Shown in pieces: positions 34,501 through 47,264 of a stretch of 64,000 nucleotides of DNA. The notes under the pieces were generated by a model, which was given only the letters and a program-made list of their open reading frames with translations, did not search any database and was not told the DNA's origin. The stretch lies in the NCBI RefSeq assembly GCF_029168945.1, contig NC_083601.1, positions 38,553,660 through 38,617,659 on the forward strand. The letters are read 5' to 3'. Made by a program: the position numbers and the translations under genes. Position 1 is the stretch's first letter; every line of letters starts with the position of its first letter. This stretch comes from Cannabis sativa (taxonomy: Eukaryota > Streptophyta > Magnoliopsida > Rosales > Cannabaceae).

Positions 34501-34771
34501 CATAGGCGGACCCACATTGTAGCGAGGGGGGGCAGTCGCCCCCCCTGAAAAAAAAAATCGAGAAAAAAATGTATATGTATTTTAATTAGTTACAACATAT
34601 ATTTGTATTAAAAGATGATATTTATAAACATAATAGTAATTTTGGTGTAATGGTTAAGGTGGTTGGTAAATAGGTTATAGGGTAAAGGTTCAAACCCCAC
34701 TAACTACACTTTATATTTTCTTTTTAAATTTATTTACGCCCCCCTCACTTTAAATTCTGGGTCCGCCACTG
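34501..34771. mobile_element. hAT MITE with 8-bp target duplication
   Basis: It is flanked by ATAATAGG (34493-34500 and 34772-34779). Ends are CATAGGCGGACCC and, in reverse complement, CAGTGGCGGACCC. The sub-terminal G-run and C-run (near 34530 and 34737-34746) extend the inverted ends. It is 271 bp and non-coding, and contains a tRNA-like segment with Pol III-type boxes. Confidence 0.85.
34643..34697 (+). promoter_or_regulatory. Pol III A-box and B-box-like motifs
   Basis: TGGTGTAATGG (34643-34653) fits the A-box pattern TRGYNNARNNGG minus its last base, and GGTTCAAACCC (34687-34697) fits the B-box GGTTCRANNCC. They stand 33 bases apart, as in tRNA genes and tRNA-derived SINEs. The flanks do not fold as a full tRNA by eye. 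Confidence 0.45.
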
Positions 34772-35603
34772 ATAATAGGAAGAGATCCATATCTTAATTT
34801 GGTGTGAGGTTCTTATGGTTCTTCCGTGAGTTTTTTTATTTCTTTCAAACTATATTGTCCATGCTGAAATTAACAATTTCTCAAAAGCTTATTTTTAAGT
34901 ATTTTTGATGCATACAGTAGCACTCCTTTAAAATTGAAATTCTCTTTTGGGCTTGCAAGAAAATAAAAACTCATTTGCTTCTATATACATTAGGAAAAGG
35001 AACATCAGAAAATTACATGTGCATTGATATCGTTTCTAAAATTACATATTAGACAATTTCATGAAAATTTCTCTATCTCAAAGCACATTTTTCTTTGGAA
35101 CTTGTATTAGACGAGCATATGTTATATCTATATGAGTAATTTGCAGTATAAATAATTAAGTTTAATTTTTAGTTGCAAATAATTAATTTTTAGCGACAAT
35201 AATATCTAAGTTATATTTTTAGAACTTTATAGGTACTTAGTTGTTAAATATTAAATAAATTACTACGTGACAATTTCTAATTGGTCCAAGTCATGAAATT
35301 TTATTTTTTATTTTTTAAAAATAATTTATATGTACCAATAAAAAAAAACGAGTGGATAAAGATATGACATCAATATTCACATACTTATAAAATTTTAAAA
35401 ATATAACTTAAATATTATTTCTGCTAAAAATTAAAATTAAATAAATTACTATATATTTATTAAATAATTAAATTACCATTTAAAATAATAATAATAATAA
35501 TTAAATTACAGCTGGAAATGAAAGCCACGGATAAATTGAATGTGTACACCGAACCAAGGCAAGAGAATTGATTCGGCGTAAGGCGAAAGGGGAACCAGGT
35601 GGA

Positions 35604-35633
35604 CCCTACCCTATCCTATACCCTACCCTACCC
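35604..35633. repeat. CCCTA-type short tandem repeat
   Basis: Imperfect CCCTA/ACCCT units lie about 310 bases upstream of the BBX22-like start. They could be part of its promoter. Confidence 0.5.
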
Positions 35634-35705
35634 TCGAAAGAAGAGCGTGAAATCCACTCTCCAATCAGATATTTGTTTTCCGTGCCACGACAGCCTGGAA
35701 TTGAT

Positions 35706-35805
35706 GCCACGTAGGCCACACCTTAATTGCCTCAAAAAATATCAACAGACCCACATTTAACTCATTTTGTACTCGCCCACACTTCCGTGTAAGAAAATCA
35801 CGTCC
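35706..35805 (+). promoter_or_regulatory. ACGT-core elements upstream of the BBX22-like gene
   Basis: GCCACGTAGG (35706-35715) and TCACGTCC (35798-35805) carry ACGT cores of the kind bound by HY5-type bZIP factors. Arabidopsis BBX22 is light-induced through HY5, so a similar role here is plausible but inferred. Confidence 0.4.
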
Positions 35806-35944
35806 CCGCCCCCCCTTTTTTGCTTTCCTCTCGCTCCTCTTGATTTTAGAGAGAGAGAGACTACTACTGGATTCTTCTTCTCTCTTTGTTCATAAATTTT
35901 CAGACAAGGAAAAAATTGAAGCAAGTTAGGATCAAGGGATTAAT

Positions 35945-38900
35945 ATGAAGATACAGTGCAACGTGTGTGAGGCGGCGGAAGCGAACGTGCTGTGCTGCGC
36001 CGACGAGGCGGCGCTGTGCTGGGCGTGCGACGAGAAGGTTCACGCCGCCAACAAACTCGCCAGTAAGCACCAGAGGGTTCCTCTTTATACTTCTTCCTCT
36101 GACATGCCCAAATGCGATATCTGCCAGGTACCGATTGAAATTCACAATTTCAGCTTTTTCCTCTTAACAATTATTGTGACTATTATTGTTTTTGCTGTTT
36201 GATCTGAACGATTCAAATTCTGGTTAGTTTTCTTAGTTAGTGTTTTCTTATTTTTATCCAAGTTTTCCATCTGAATTTTGTCAATAATATTTTTTTAGAG
36301 ATTGGTTGTACGTGATGTTCCTTGGTCTCCGGAGAAATTAGGATCATGTGATACTGTTGGGTGGCCTTTCCATAATAAGTAATAAATCAACGGAACGCCA
36401 CTTTTTTTTTTCTTCAAAACAGCCAGGGAAAATCACGATTTTCCTGCATATATATATTTATATAATATTGAATCTTAGGAGAATAGTTGTAGACTAGTGG
36501 TATTTTGTTTCTGAATTCCTGGAGAAATTATGATGAAAGGATCTTCATGGTGACCTTTCAAATGAAAGAAGAAAACTACATATCATGAAATATCATATCA
36601 TTTTTTTTTATTATAACATGAACCCGTTAGGAAAGTGCTTAAGGACACTACAGTGGTGCTGGTCACTACTAACAAGGGTGTGAGACTCACCTATGAGAAT
36701 CTATTTTGATTGGGAGTAATGAAAATATTGACATAGATTTGGCAATTAGAATATGAACAAAAAAAATAGAATAAAAAATATTGCACATTGAATTTATATT
36801 TCTTCTTATTTTTTCTAAATAGTTCCACCAAAATAGTAAAAATGTCATTCCTGTTGGTTGACATTCCATTACTTTACATCAATTCCAGACAAAAAAATAC
36901 AATCAACATAAAACCTCTCCATTCCCTCCATTTCACCCAACCTAACATAAATGGTGCCACCTGTATTAGTACGTTCCACAAGTATCTTTGAGCAACGATA
37001 ATTTATGTAGTTGATGATTAAATAATAATACAATCTTATCTCTTCTTAGCTATATACGAGCTCCTCCCGTGCGAGTGTTGTCTAAATGAGCTTCTAGTGC
37101 TGTCTCAACAACTTTTTCCTCGGAGCACCTAATATGCAACTGCAAGCTCCCAATTTGTCTCATCTCAATGAGCTCCCCCTGCATGAGTGTAGTCTCAGCA
37201 AGCTCATGAAGTGTCAAGTGTGCGTCATCTTGTTTAACTCGAGTGCAACTAGACCAGATGTCACCTCTTCTTTTTATAAGCTAGACAAATATCTAAGCTA
37301 TTCTCCCTATAAATAGGGGCAGAGCACTATTTGTAATAGGATGATTCTTGTTGATCTACTATTACTCTAGAGACTTTTGTGAGGTAATTGTGTTACTTGG
37401 CCAAGCTTGAACCGATTCACGTTAAAAGATTAGTGCTAGTGTACGCATTTTATTGTTTACTTGATTAGTCTAGCTTAATCAACCTGTTGATAAAGACCTT
37501 GATCAACGCAGGTGGGTTTAATTTAAGGATATGTGAGACTGTTAAAGACAAATAGGGTTGAGATGGTTCAGGAGTGAGATTTCTAGAATTCTCATGACTG
37601 TATGTAATTGAAACAAAAGAACAGTTTTGTATTAGACTCCACTTATTGTGATGTACATGTACATAATGTGCCGTATGAGATGGTTTTCTTTCTATTTTAA
37701 TGGAGGGAACTGTTCTCGGTTTGTTGTATTTTAAGGCTGGTGGTCTTTGGCCTACTCCTTATGGGCCATTATGTTTTTAGAAAATAAGATATAGCTTAAT
37801 CTTTCAGATTAAGGAATACAGAAGCAATTCTGCTTGTGTGTTGGAATTTGTAAACCTCAAGGCTAGGCAGCTCGAAGTTCTTTAACAAGTGAGGTTTAAG
37901 GATTAGAGACATGCAATCCAGACAGGATAGGCATAATAATCCTTATTTAAGCCTCAAGATCTTACACTTAGGCAGTCTTTGGGTCATGTTTGATGCGATG
38001 ATGATACATTGATATGTCCTTTCTTGTTTCAATTTTCTTTGCAAATTTTTAATTTTGCCTTTATCTAATAGGCCATATAATTTCTTCTTTATTTCTTTTA
38101 TTCTTCTTCCATTTATGCAATCAATTTTGACATTCAAAGAACATCCTTTTTGTCATGTAAAAAAATAGAAAAAAATAAGAACAAATTGTGTTAATTTTCT
38201 ACCTTTTTCATCACTTCTGTTTGTTTATACATAAAAATTATTTAACATCAATTAAATTATGCCTTTTATTTTGGTCAACTTAAATAAATGAGTGGATTGT
38301 CTTCGCAGGATACAGTTGGATATTTCTTTTGTTTAGAGGACCGAGCTTTACTCTGCAGAAAATGTGATGTGGCCATACACACTGCGAATTCCTTTGTATC
38401 CGGTCACCAGAGGTTCCTGCTCACTGGGGTGAAAGTTGGTCTAGAGGAAACTAAACCTGTTGAGTCCAAGTCAGTTTCTGGGGAAAAAGGCCTTGAAAAA
38501 AAACATTATCCTGTATCAAAAAGCGAAACCCAACTCCCACCTGTTGGGGAGTATAAGGCATCAACTGTCCATGTTGGCAGTGGTGTTCAAGATTTTGCAG
38601 CACCGAAGATGTCATTTACTGGGGGTTCCACTGCTGGGAGCATTCCACAGTGGAACATAGATGAATATATTGGATTAACCGACTTCAATGAGAATTACGA
38701 GTTCTTGGGTAATGGGGGATCCTCCAAGGTATGCCTTTACCTTTTACTTATAATTTAATTTTGTATACATTGGACGAATGCTAATTTGGCTGCCTTTAAC
38801 TTGAGTGTACCTACAGGTCATTAATTAGCATCCTAGAGTGTATAGGGGGAAGGGGATCTTGTTTGTGTTTTTTGTGGACATATTTCTCTCTTGTATCCTC

Positions 38901-39705
38901 TGTTTGGAAAAATGGATTATAACTGTGTTACGATGTTTCACTTTGTTTGTAAAGTCCAAATATATTCTTTAAGTTTGATTTATTGAGGGAGTGAAAATTG
39001 CCTTGTTGTCCAAGAACTTCAGCCTGTTTGATTATTCTCCTGTATTATAGGCATTTTATGTGAATAGCCAATGCAGTCTTTAGTTACCCTTTTTGTCCAC
39101 AGGCAGCTATTGAGACAAAATCCCTTTCATGGTTCAGCACTATAATTCTACACTCTTCTATGACACTATTAAACATTGTTAACTGCTTATATTTTTAGGA
39201 CAAGGACATTTTGATTTACTCATAATCCAATAAGAATCGTTATATGTTTGCACTATCATTTCAGTGAAGCATGATTACATGCTTCTCAACCATGTTCGTA
39301 GTGACTGGACTTATAGCCTTTCAAGTTTAGGCAATCATATTTGTTAGTTGCAGTTATTTTCATTTGTCTCAGTGTTTACAGTTGCACCAGTAAATAACTG
39401 TGTATTTCTTGTGATAAACTTTGTGCCAGGCTGATAGTGGTAAGCTTGGAGAGTCTGAGTCCCCAATTTTAAGGGCAGGGGAGGAGGAGCTTGGCGATGA
39501 TGAATGCTTAGGTCTGGTACCAGATGCATCCTGGACTGTGCCACAGATGCCATCTCCACCCACTGCTTCAGGATTGTGCTGGCCTAGAAGTTATAGTTCA
39601 TCAGATTATGCTGCGTCTGTCCCCAATATGAGCTACTCGCGGCTGCAAAATACATCTTTTTCTCAATCTAATGGCACAATTGCAAAGCGTCAGAGGCAAT
39701 TCTGA
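35945..39705 (+). CDS. BBX22: Double B-box transcriptional regulator, BBX22/LZF1-like
   Basis: Three exons join in frame: 35945-36127, 38309-38728 and 39430-39705, giving 292 residues. The first exon encodes B-box 1, starting [18 protein letters not shown], with the second box beginning at its end (PKCDICQ) and continuing in exon 2 ([20 protein letters not shown]). Exon 2 also holds [16 protein letters not shown]. Exon 3 holds [12 protein letters not shown] and a basic end, KRQRQF. This order is that of BBX20-25 group proteins, closest in memory to BBX22 (LZF1/DBB3), a nuclear positive regulator of photomorphogenesis that cooperates with HY5. Intron 1 is unusually long at 2.2 kb and seems to carry repeat sequence. 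The 5' UTR has a (GA)n tract at 35851-35861. Other members of the group cannot be fully excluded. Confidence 0.9.
36590..37560. mobile_element. Probable LTR-type repeat inside BBX22 intron 1
   Basis: The segment includes a strong TATA box, TATAAATAG (37308-37316), followed by GGGGCAGAGC, the usual look of a retrotransposon LTR promoter. Sequence before it is less AT-rich than the rest of the intron. Matching termini or a duplication were not found, so it may be a solo-LTR or truncated relic. Confidence 0.35.
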
Positions 39706-40706
39706 ACATTGCTAATCGTTCCTTCTGGTGCAGTTTGGCCATTGTCTTTTTTACTGCTTTTACTCGTGAAATGAAAGCAATTGGGATGGGCAATATTCCC
39801 CTGTTTTGCAGGAGATGAGGATTTGTCGCCTCACTTGCTATAAGCATATTTTTAGGTTCATGCATAAGCGCATACGTTATTGTCGTTACACTTTTTTTTT
39901 TTCCTTTTTTAATATATGTATTAGTTATTATATCTATAATTTCGTTGATGTATATATGTAGGGTGTCTTAGATATATATATACATCGACATGTAGTGTAG
40001 GTCTTCACTTGGATAGGAAAGTATGTTATTTTCTCATTCATTTTAGTGGAGAGAGATTACTTATTGCTGCTGTAATAAAAATATAAGATGAGAGGAGAGG
40101 AGTGCTACTCTATATCCCAAAAGGTAATTACCTTTGTATGTCTAATTCTGTACAACCATATTACAATATAATTATGGTGGTAACTGGTCTCTGCTGAATT
40201 GCAATCGGTTCAAGGTCATAATCATATCAAAGACAAAAACCAAAATCGAAGGTTGGTGACCGAATCATGGTTCTAAATGATAAAATCTCTATTTGTCTGT
40301 GTTTTTTTTGATAAGTTGTCTTTTTTATATTTACTACATTTTCTGAACAAAATAAACTGTATAAATACCTTACGTTGTTTTCCTTGTATTTTTTCTTTTT
40401 GAAAATTATTTACGTTTGTTTAAAGTTTATGCATGGACTAGGCCTACGTGAAGTTTTTCCTTAGGAAGAAGTGAAGCCTGAAGAAATAATTGGCTTAAAA
40501 AATGACAAAAAGACTGCGTCATTTTCATATAAACAACTGAGAAAATAAAATAAAACATTAGTTCATTCTTATGTAAGACATTCTTTAAGGAGAAATAATA
40601 ATAATATACTAATTATGTATCACTTTTTCACTAATATACTAATTAGTGAGTTAAACTAATATTTTTCAACAAATATGGTTAACTGTTTAATTTTCTTCAG
40701 GTGTAA
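39706..40706. other. Convergent 3' region of BBX22-like and RID3
   Basis: This contains the BBX22-like 3' UTR (to about 40080) and AT-rich sequence. No separate gene was seen. Confidence 0.5.
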
Positions 40707-42628
40707 TTATGTATCACTTTCTCTTTCTTGTTTAGTAACTTCTGTAGTGCAAGTTGCAGCTTCTTTGGCTTCTTTAAGAATAAGCTCCAAAAGCCTCTCA
40801 TACATAGCAATGGCGGACTCTAACATGCCAATTGCCCTGCTCCGATCCTTCTCTGCCACCGCCATCATGTCTTCCATTTCCATCGTTTCCTTCACATTTA
40901 AACATCTAACCCCTTCACTCCCAAACGACCCATACTCGTACCCAAGTCCCATTCCATTCCCTAACACAATATCTTTCCCGCTTCTAATTCCCGAAGCCAC
41001 CACTAAGTCACTTATTCCAACTCTCATCTCATTCCCAAGACCCGAAACCACTTGCCCATTTTCAGATTCCCAAACCCAAACATTCCCATATTCAGAAGCC
41101 GATACAAGATTCCTTCCGTTATTCACCATTGCCAAAGATACGATTGCTTCGTTATGATGATTCTGAGCCCATCTCACCAGCTCTTCCTCTGTTCCATTAC
41201 TGGGAATTTTTCTATTCCCGATTCTGATTGACCCTTTGTAGATCGATCCATCTGAGCCCGCGGCGTAAAAATATGATTCCGATGGGTTTACAGTGATTCC
41301 CAGAACAGAGCAAGGGAAAACCACGGTTCTTAGATGGGTACCTCGGTTGAGGCTCCAAAATTTACATGTTGAATCCGTTGAGCATGAAATGATCTGGGAG
41401 TTGCATAATCTAGTACAGGAAAGAATGGCAGTGACTGAACCGGAATGAGCTGAAAACTTGTGCTGTGTTAAATTGTTTGTAACTTGTTTTGCTGACCCCA
41501 AAAGTTGGAAGATTGGTGTGAGAACAATGGTGCCATCATCACTTCCTAAAAGGTAACTTGCAAATGTTACAACTCACAAGGCTTTCCTTGCTAGCATTTT
41601 TGTCTTTTTGTTTATAATACAGCCAATTCATACAGGTGTACTACTTAGCCTCATAATGCCTGGCAAGCCTTGACTTGGTAGTTTTTGTACACAAAACAAA
41701 TATAAGTAAGATGATCTGAAAGGTTTTTGGATTCTCAATGATGTGAACTTTTGCATATAGAAACAATCATTGAAAACAAGGATGAATGTTTGTGTAACCA
41801 TCGGGTGTCCTGATTTTGAATATTTAACTACTTCAAAAATAGACTATAATAGTCCCAAAGTTAGAGCCATTACCTTTTCCTTTTTCAATGGAGTCATGGT
41901 ACTCTGGTTTGTTCGTTATTTGAACAAAAAGGGGAATGTATGTATTATAATATAAATCAAATGAAGACTTTTTCATGAGACTGAAGGATGTGATTTTATA
42001 TTCAACAAAATTAACAAAGTACTTATTCGGCATATGGAAGTTCAATTTTTCTGCAATGCTGTTTACTAATCATGAATTTCATGCCATGAATCTCTGCTAT
42101 TCATGAGTATTTTTTTTATTATTTATTTAAAACGTAAAAGAAAAAAAGAAAAACTCTATTTCAAAGACATGTAATGTATTAGTTCTAACCTGAGATCAGA
42201 AGTGAGCCATCTTCACTGATAGTAAGACAAGAAACTGGTCCAGTATGAGCAGGAAGTGAATTGAGGATATCCCCTGAAGCGACTGAGAGTGTATATACGT
42301 TGCCGGAAAGGCCACCAGCAAAGAGATAAGAACCATCCTGAGTAGCAGTAAGAGGAGCCACAAGTTCAGGGACAGGGAGCTTATGAAAAGCTGCGGAACA
42401 CCACCAGTTATAGAGATGAATTGAGCCAGAAGCAGTGATAGGAGAGATGTGGGATGCTGCAATGGAAGTTTTCCCGACGATGGTGAGGCCTCGGCGGGGT
42501 GATCTGCTGGTCGAAAACTGGGTTACAGCCGTGCCAGAGGAAGCATCGTATGCAATGATGGGGCCATCAGGAGAGCTGGTGAGGATGACTTCAAGTGAAG
42601 AAGAGGAAGAAGAAGATGAAGATGACAT
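40707..42628 (-). CDS. RID3: WD40 protein RID3 (IPI3/WDR18 family)
   Basis: Two exons, 42628-42190 and 41545-40707, join in frame to 425 residues. The protein starts with a poly-Ser run and EVILTSSPDGPIIAYDA, then WD40 repeats such as PLTATQDGSYLFAGGLSGNV, SCLTISEDGSLLISGSDDGT, SGSVTAILSCTRL...ISCSTDSTCKFWSL and LVSASEYGNVWVWESENGQV. The C-terminal helix is acidic and basic (EMEDMMAVAEKDRSRAIGML). It matches Arabidopsis ROOT INITIATION DEFECTIVE 3, the plant Ipi3/WDR18 homologue implicated in pre-60S ribosome maturation and in callus and root initiation. The reading frame is open upstream to 42790 with other ATGs; 42628 was chosen because the serine-rich start fits the family length. No lesion was seen. 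Confidence 0.92.
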
Positions 42629-43465
42629 TTTTTTCTTCTTCTTCTTCAAGTTTGTTGGCTGACAATGTTTAAGAGAATGGAATAAAAGGAATGAAATAGT
42701 TATAGTATACAAGTGGTGGCAAAACGAGAATTGCATGATTATGGTTTGGTTTGTTTTTAATAGGCGTTCAAAACAAGGTGTTTTTCTCATCTAAAATATT
42801 TGGCTGCTTCTGTAATTCAGTTTTCACCAGTGTTACAAATGGGAAAATGGTGTGGCATTTTCAGTGTGACGACTTGATCAGGTCTTGTTGTTTGGACATT
42901 TTCTGGTAAAGTTGTTGGTTTTAGTTTTCCTTGTATATGGATTCTTCTTTAGTTTGTTATTTAATGTGGGGTGTCAGGAGGAGGTGCCTGGTACTACAAA
43001 AAATTAATGGACATCTTCACAGTTGTCGATTTTTTTTTTCCTCATCTTTTGACTTTTGAAAGTTGAAGGTAAACTATCATTCGTTCTCAACGTTTTCATA
43101 TAAACATCTTTTTTAGACAAGTAATATTATAAAATTTACAACGGTTATATTTATAACTAAGTTTCTTTTTTTTTTTCTTACCAACAGAGAGAGAAAGAGA
43201 GATATACAAAGAAAGGAAGTGATTTTTTTTTTTTACATTGATCTTGTATTATCTGTTGCACTGTTTTGTCTAAGGGAATTGACAATTATGAAAAGAAATT
43301 TTGGAACTTTTTGTCACGATCTGAGCTGAGAAGGAATTACGTTTTGCAATGCAGTTTTCCCACTTAGTGCAATTCTTTAGTTTCTGATTTCTTAAAGCAT
43401 TTTTTGGAAGTGGCTCAGTGTCAAGAAACCCAGAGTGACGCCCTTTAAAAACGGCTTAATAAAGG
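42629..43465. other. Promoter of RID3 and 3' flank of VTE6
   Basis: Intergenic sequence with poly-T runs. No gene was seen apart from the adjacent UTRs. Confidence 0.5.
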
Positions 43466-45922
43466 TTACATCCGCCAGTTTTGAAGCACAAATTGCTGCA
43501 TCAACACTGCCAAAATGCTGCCCATTGATATGTTTATGACATTCACAGCATCGTTGTTGAGCTGCAAAGAAAAGATAAATACAAGCAGCTTAACGTAAGT
43601 AAAACACTCTAACAGAGGCACACCACAAAAGTAAAGATTATCATCAGATCCTAATCCCTCTTGTCAGCCAGCAAAAAGAGATTCAACAATTTGCAGTACT
43701 GGCACTCGGTTACCTCAGTGTCAATGTTTCCATATTTCAATTCAAACCAGCAACATGTTTAGTATTCCTGATTTAGGCTGCCCATGTCAAACAATTATGC
43801 AACCCCAAAATATACAAATCCAAGCAAAAAACAACTAATTCCACTGTATGTGAACTGAATCAAAAAGTGATAAGGCCAATAGAAAGCAAGAGTCTTTGAC
43901 ATGGTTACTTACCCATCGAAATCCTTCCTTCTCTTGAAGTGCAGCACCAATTATGCTCTCGCCAAAATTAGCAATTTGGGATGCTATTACGCATATAACA
44001 GCTTCAGGTGCATTTATCTGTTTGACAAAAGTAAAATATAACAGTATAACAGAGATGAAAAAAATATGCCGATGTATGAGAAAACGTCAAAATAACACAT
44101 ACAAGGTGAAAAACAAACAGCTTTGTACAGATAGAAGTTTGAATAAAGTACAAGTACCTCACCAATGCAACAACTAACAAATGCAAGAAGAATTGACGCT
44201 AAAAGTCCAGCAAAGGTTCCTTCAACACTAACAGCCCCTTCAGTACCTCTTGGAACTGGCTTAAATGTTGTAATTAGGTACCTGGACATGAAGCACTAAC
44301 ATAAAAGCAAAGAACAAAACACTAGAAACTGTTGTCTTTAAAATGAAAACATATTGCTTATTAAAGAACCTATTTCTTATAAATAAAAATACTTTTGCTG
44401 GAATGAGCCAAAAAACCCATGACTTTACATTTCTAGTTTGAAATACTAAAAAACAAAAGGCACAGATAAAAGAAATTTAACTCTTAGCAACTTGGTTGAA
44501 ACCATAAAAAACAAAGAATGATATTTTGATTTCTAGAGTTTTTTTACCAATGTGATGCATTGCAAATAAGAGAGCTTAGCTAAATACTAATACAATAGGT
44601 AACTTACGTTGTTTTTCCATATGCCTTTCCTATCTCACTTGAAACTGTGTCGCTTAACTTAGTGCAGAAACTGGCAACAAACCCTAATTGCCAAAGTCGA
44701 GAATAGCCTACTCCCCCTACCCCAAATATTGAGAGAAAAGCACATATACAGCCAGCAGTGCTGGAACCGACAACACTGCCAGGTCCTCGTCTTCCTTTCC
44801 TCTTCTCAGCTACTCCTTGGGCCTCCTTTTGTGCCATTTTCACCTTTGTTGCTGCTGTCCCCTGTTGGAATAGGTCACACAATCACAAAATGAACCAACT
44901 ATTTGCTTGAGTATTGGAGCCACTCAGCAATGAATCCTAATATAACTCTGAAAACTTCTAGGAGTGAATTAAATTTAATAGCAATGAACAAATTAGTTTG
45001 GCTGTGATCAAGAACTAAAATTACAAACTTCTACGTATATGGGTGCAGCTATGGCAAGCCAAAGTTCTTAAATCAAACGAGTCTTTGATCACCACTAAAC
45101 CAATGAATATCCACAGCCTACCTTAGATCTTCAAATTAACCATAATTCTTTAAAAATTATGAGATGCATCAATTTTACGAAGGAGCAATTATATTCGGAG
45201 CAATCAAATGAATCAAGATTATAATTTAATCACTATATTTGATATGGAAGGGTTAAGTTTTTGGAGTCTTTGTGTTAGATCTCCACATGGATCATGCTAT
45301 AAAATGGTTTCATGACAAACCACCCAGGCAATCTTCCTAATTCGATCATTCACTATGCTGGTGGTCTTCATCCGAAAAAAAATTTAAAAAACAAATGAAA
45401 ATGACAAATCCATAATCAAATTATATATACTATCAAAACCCACCAACCAATTGTCTTTAAATATAATATATTCGTATAAAAACATAATTTTCAGGAAACA
45501 GGAGAGGTCTTGCTTACAAGGACAAAGTATGTAGCGACAAGAAGGAAACCAGAGGAGCCAAAAGCGCGCCAAGTGAGAGTGCCGAGCAAGAAAGCAGCAG
45601 CAATGCCGGAAAGTGAGAGGCCAGTGACCAAAATCGGGGAACCCAAAACGAAGATGACGAAGTTGCTGAGAATGGCGGAGTGCCACGTGGGAGGGGAGGA
45701 TTGAATAAGGTTGACTGCATCGGATAGGAGGGTGTGAAGGTTGAGCGCCTGTACCGTGGTCGACATCTTGAGTGGGGTGGCAGTGGTTGGCCTGAGATTG
45801 GGATTTGGATTTGGGGTTAGGGTTAGGGTCTTTTTGAAGGAGAAGAGAGAGGAATGTTGGAATTTGAAGGAAGGAATTGGAGAGGGTTTGATGGGCATCA
45901 GCAGAAGACTTGACAAAGCCAT
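43466..45922 (-). CDS. VTE6: Phytyl-phosphate kinase VTE6, chloroplastic
   Basis: Five exons join in frame: 45922-45518, 44861-44608, 44281-44158, 44017-43913 and 43561-43466, giving 327 residues, close to the 333 of Arabidopsis VTE6. The DUF92/TMEM19-type membrane protein phosphorylates phytyl phosphate to phytyl diphosphate for tocopherol and phylloquinone synthesis from chlorophyll phytol. The first 60 residues are Ser/Pro/Thr-rich and resemble a transit peptide. Several hydrophobic helices follow (SGIAAAFLLGTLTWRAFGSS, GCICAFLSIFGVGGVGYSR, FAGLLASILLAFVSCCIGE). Family motifs include FCTKLSDTVSSEIGKAYGK and GTEGAVSVEGT, and near the end NNDAVNVINISMGS. A telomere-like TTAGGG-type repeat in exon 1 encodes an Asn-Pro run. 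All phases fit; likely functional. Confidence 0.93.
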
Positions 45923-46493
45923 TTTTAATGCTGTGTTCTTAGACTTACTTAGGCTATGGAAAAAGGGAAGAGAGGCCTAGTCAGACACACAAAATAATAA
46001 CATTTTTTTTTTCTTTTTTCTCTCTCTCTTCTTAAAAATATTTTTATTTTTTAAAATATAATTTCTAATTCTAATGAAAAATATACATGCAATTTTCAAT
46101 TTTCCTTTTAAGTTACTTCTTTGATAATCATTGCACCAAAGTTCAAACTCAACATTTAATTTCTTTTTTTGTAAAAAAAATCTTTTTTTTCCCCAAACTA
46201 ATAAGCAAACTAGCAAAGAATGTGAAGATCCTAATTGAAGTTATAAATTGATAACATGTGAGGTTGTGCCGGTGTAAATTAGATGATTAATTGATATTGA
46301 TTAGCGAAAGCCTAAAGTGATAGCTAACCACAAAGGGAACTAGAATCATTTGTTTTGTTTTTTATTATTTTGATTCGAATTTTAGTATTACTAACATATC
46401 ATTATAATCCTTACAAAAAAAACATAACATTATAATGTCACCGTTTTCTCCATTAATTGTCATTTTATTTTATTAAAATTTTGTAGTTTTGAC
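45923..46493. other. Promoter of VTE6 and AT-rich spacer
   Basis: A (CT)n-like tract (46019-46032) and poly-A/T runs are present. The last eight bases are the left target duplication of the hAT element. Confidence 0.5.
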
Positions 46494-47264
46494 TACGGGT
46501 GTTCGCGGTACGGGTGGTACAGTTTTTAACCATTTTTTCAAATTAATCCGCACATGCGGTTTTTCCAATTTTTCAAACCGCACCCGCACCGCGATACTAA
46601 AAAACCACAAAAATCGCACCGCAAAAAATGATGCGGTGCGGTGCGGTTTCTACGGTTTATGCGGTTTGAACTATTACAATTTTTTTTTTTTTTTAAAATC
46701 ATCATAAAATAATTAAACTATCATTAATATAATTATTCTAAAACACTTAAGAAAATACAACAAATTTGAGACTAATAAAAGTTATAACAACAATAATAAG
46801 TCAAGAATCTTTTTAAAGTTTTAACAACACACCTAAATCAAAATAACAAACTTGAAACTAATTAAATTCTAACAACAATATAAACGTACAACTAACATAC
46901 TTGAGCAATAGATTAAAAATAAAACAAACACAAACTTCCAACTCCAAATTTCAATATATGGGCTTAGGTTTGTTGCTAAGAAGAGAGGGTTTGTGAAGAG
47001 TTATGGATTTTACCCTAAGATTTATGGGCTTGGGTTGGGCTCATATGTGCGGGCTTAATTAAATAAATATAAAAAATTAAATTTTAAAAGATGCGGTGCG
47101 GTGCGGTTTGAATCGCGGTTTAATAATTCAAAACCGTAAACCGCACCGCACCGCGCGGTTTGGGAAAAATTTAAACCGCAACCGTACCGCAAAGAATTTC
47201 AAACCACATTTTTTTTGCGGTGCGGGCAGTTTTAGCGGTTTGAGCGGTTTGATGTACACCCCTA
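46494..47264. mobile_element. hAT non-autonomous element with perfect 8-bp duplication
   Basis: GTTTTGAC is duplicated exactly at 46486-46493 and 47265-47272. Termini are TACGGGTGTTCGC and, in reverse complement, TAGGGGTGTACAT. Sub-terminal regions carry clusters of GCGGT / ACCGC and GCGGTGCGGTGCGGTTT motifs on both sides, likely transposase-binding repeats. The central 350 bp is AT-rich and has no transposase. The perfect duplication suggests a fairly recent insertion. Confidence 0.92.

Noticed and set aside
34643..34697. A tRNA gene
   Set aside because: Only A- and B-box motifs are present; acceptor and anticodon stems do not form by eye, and the segment lies inside a MITE.
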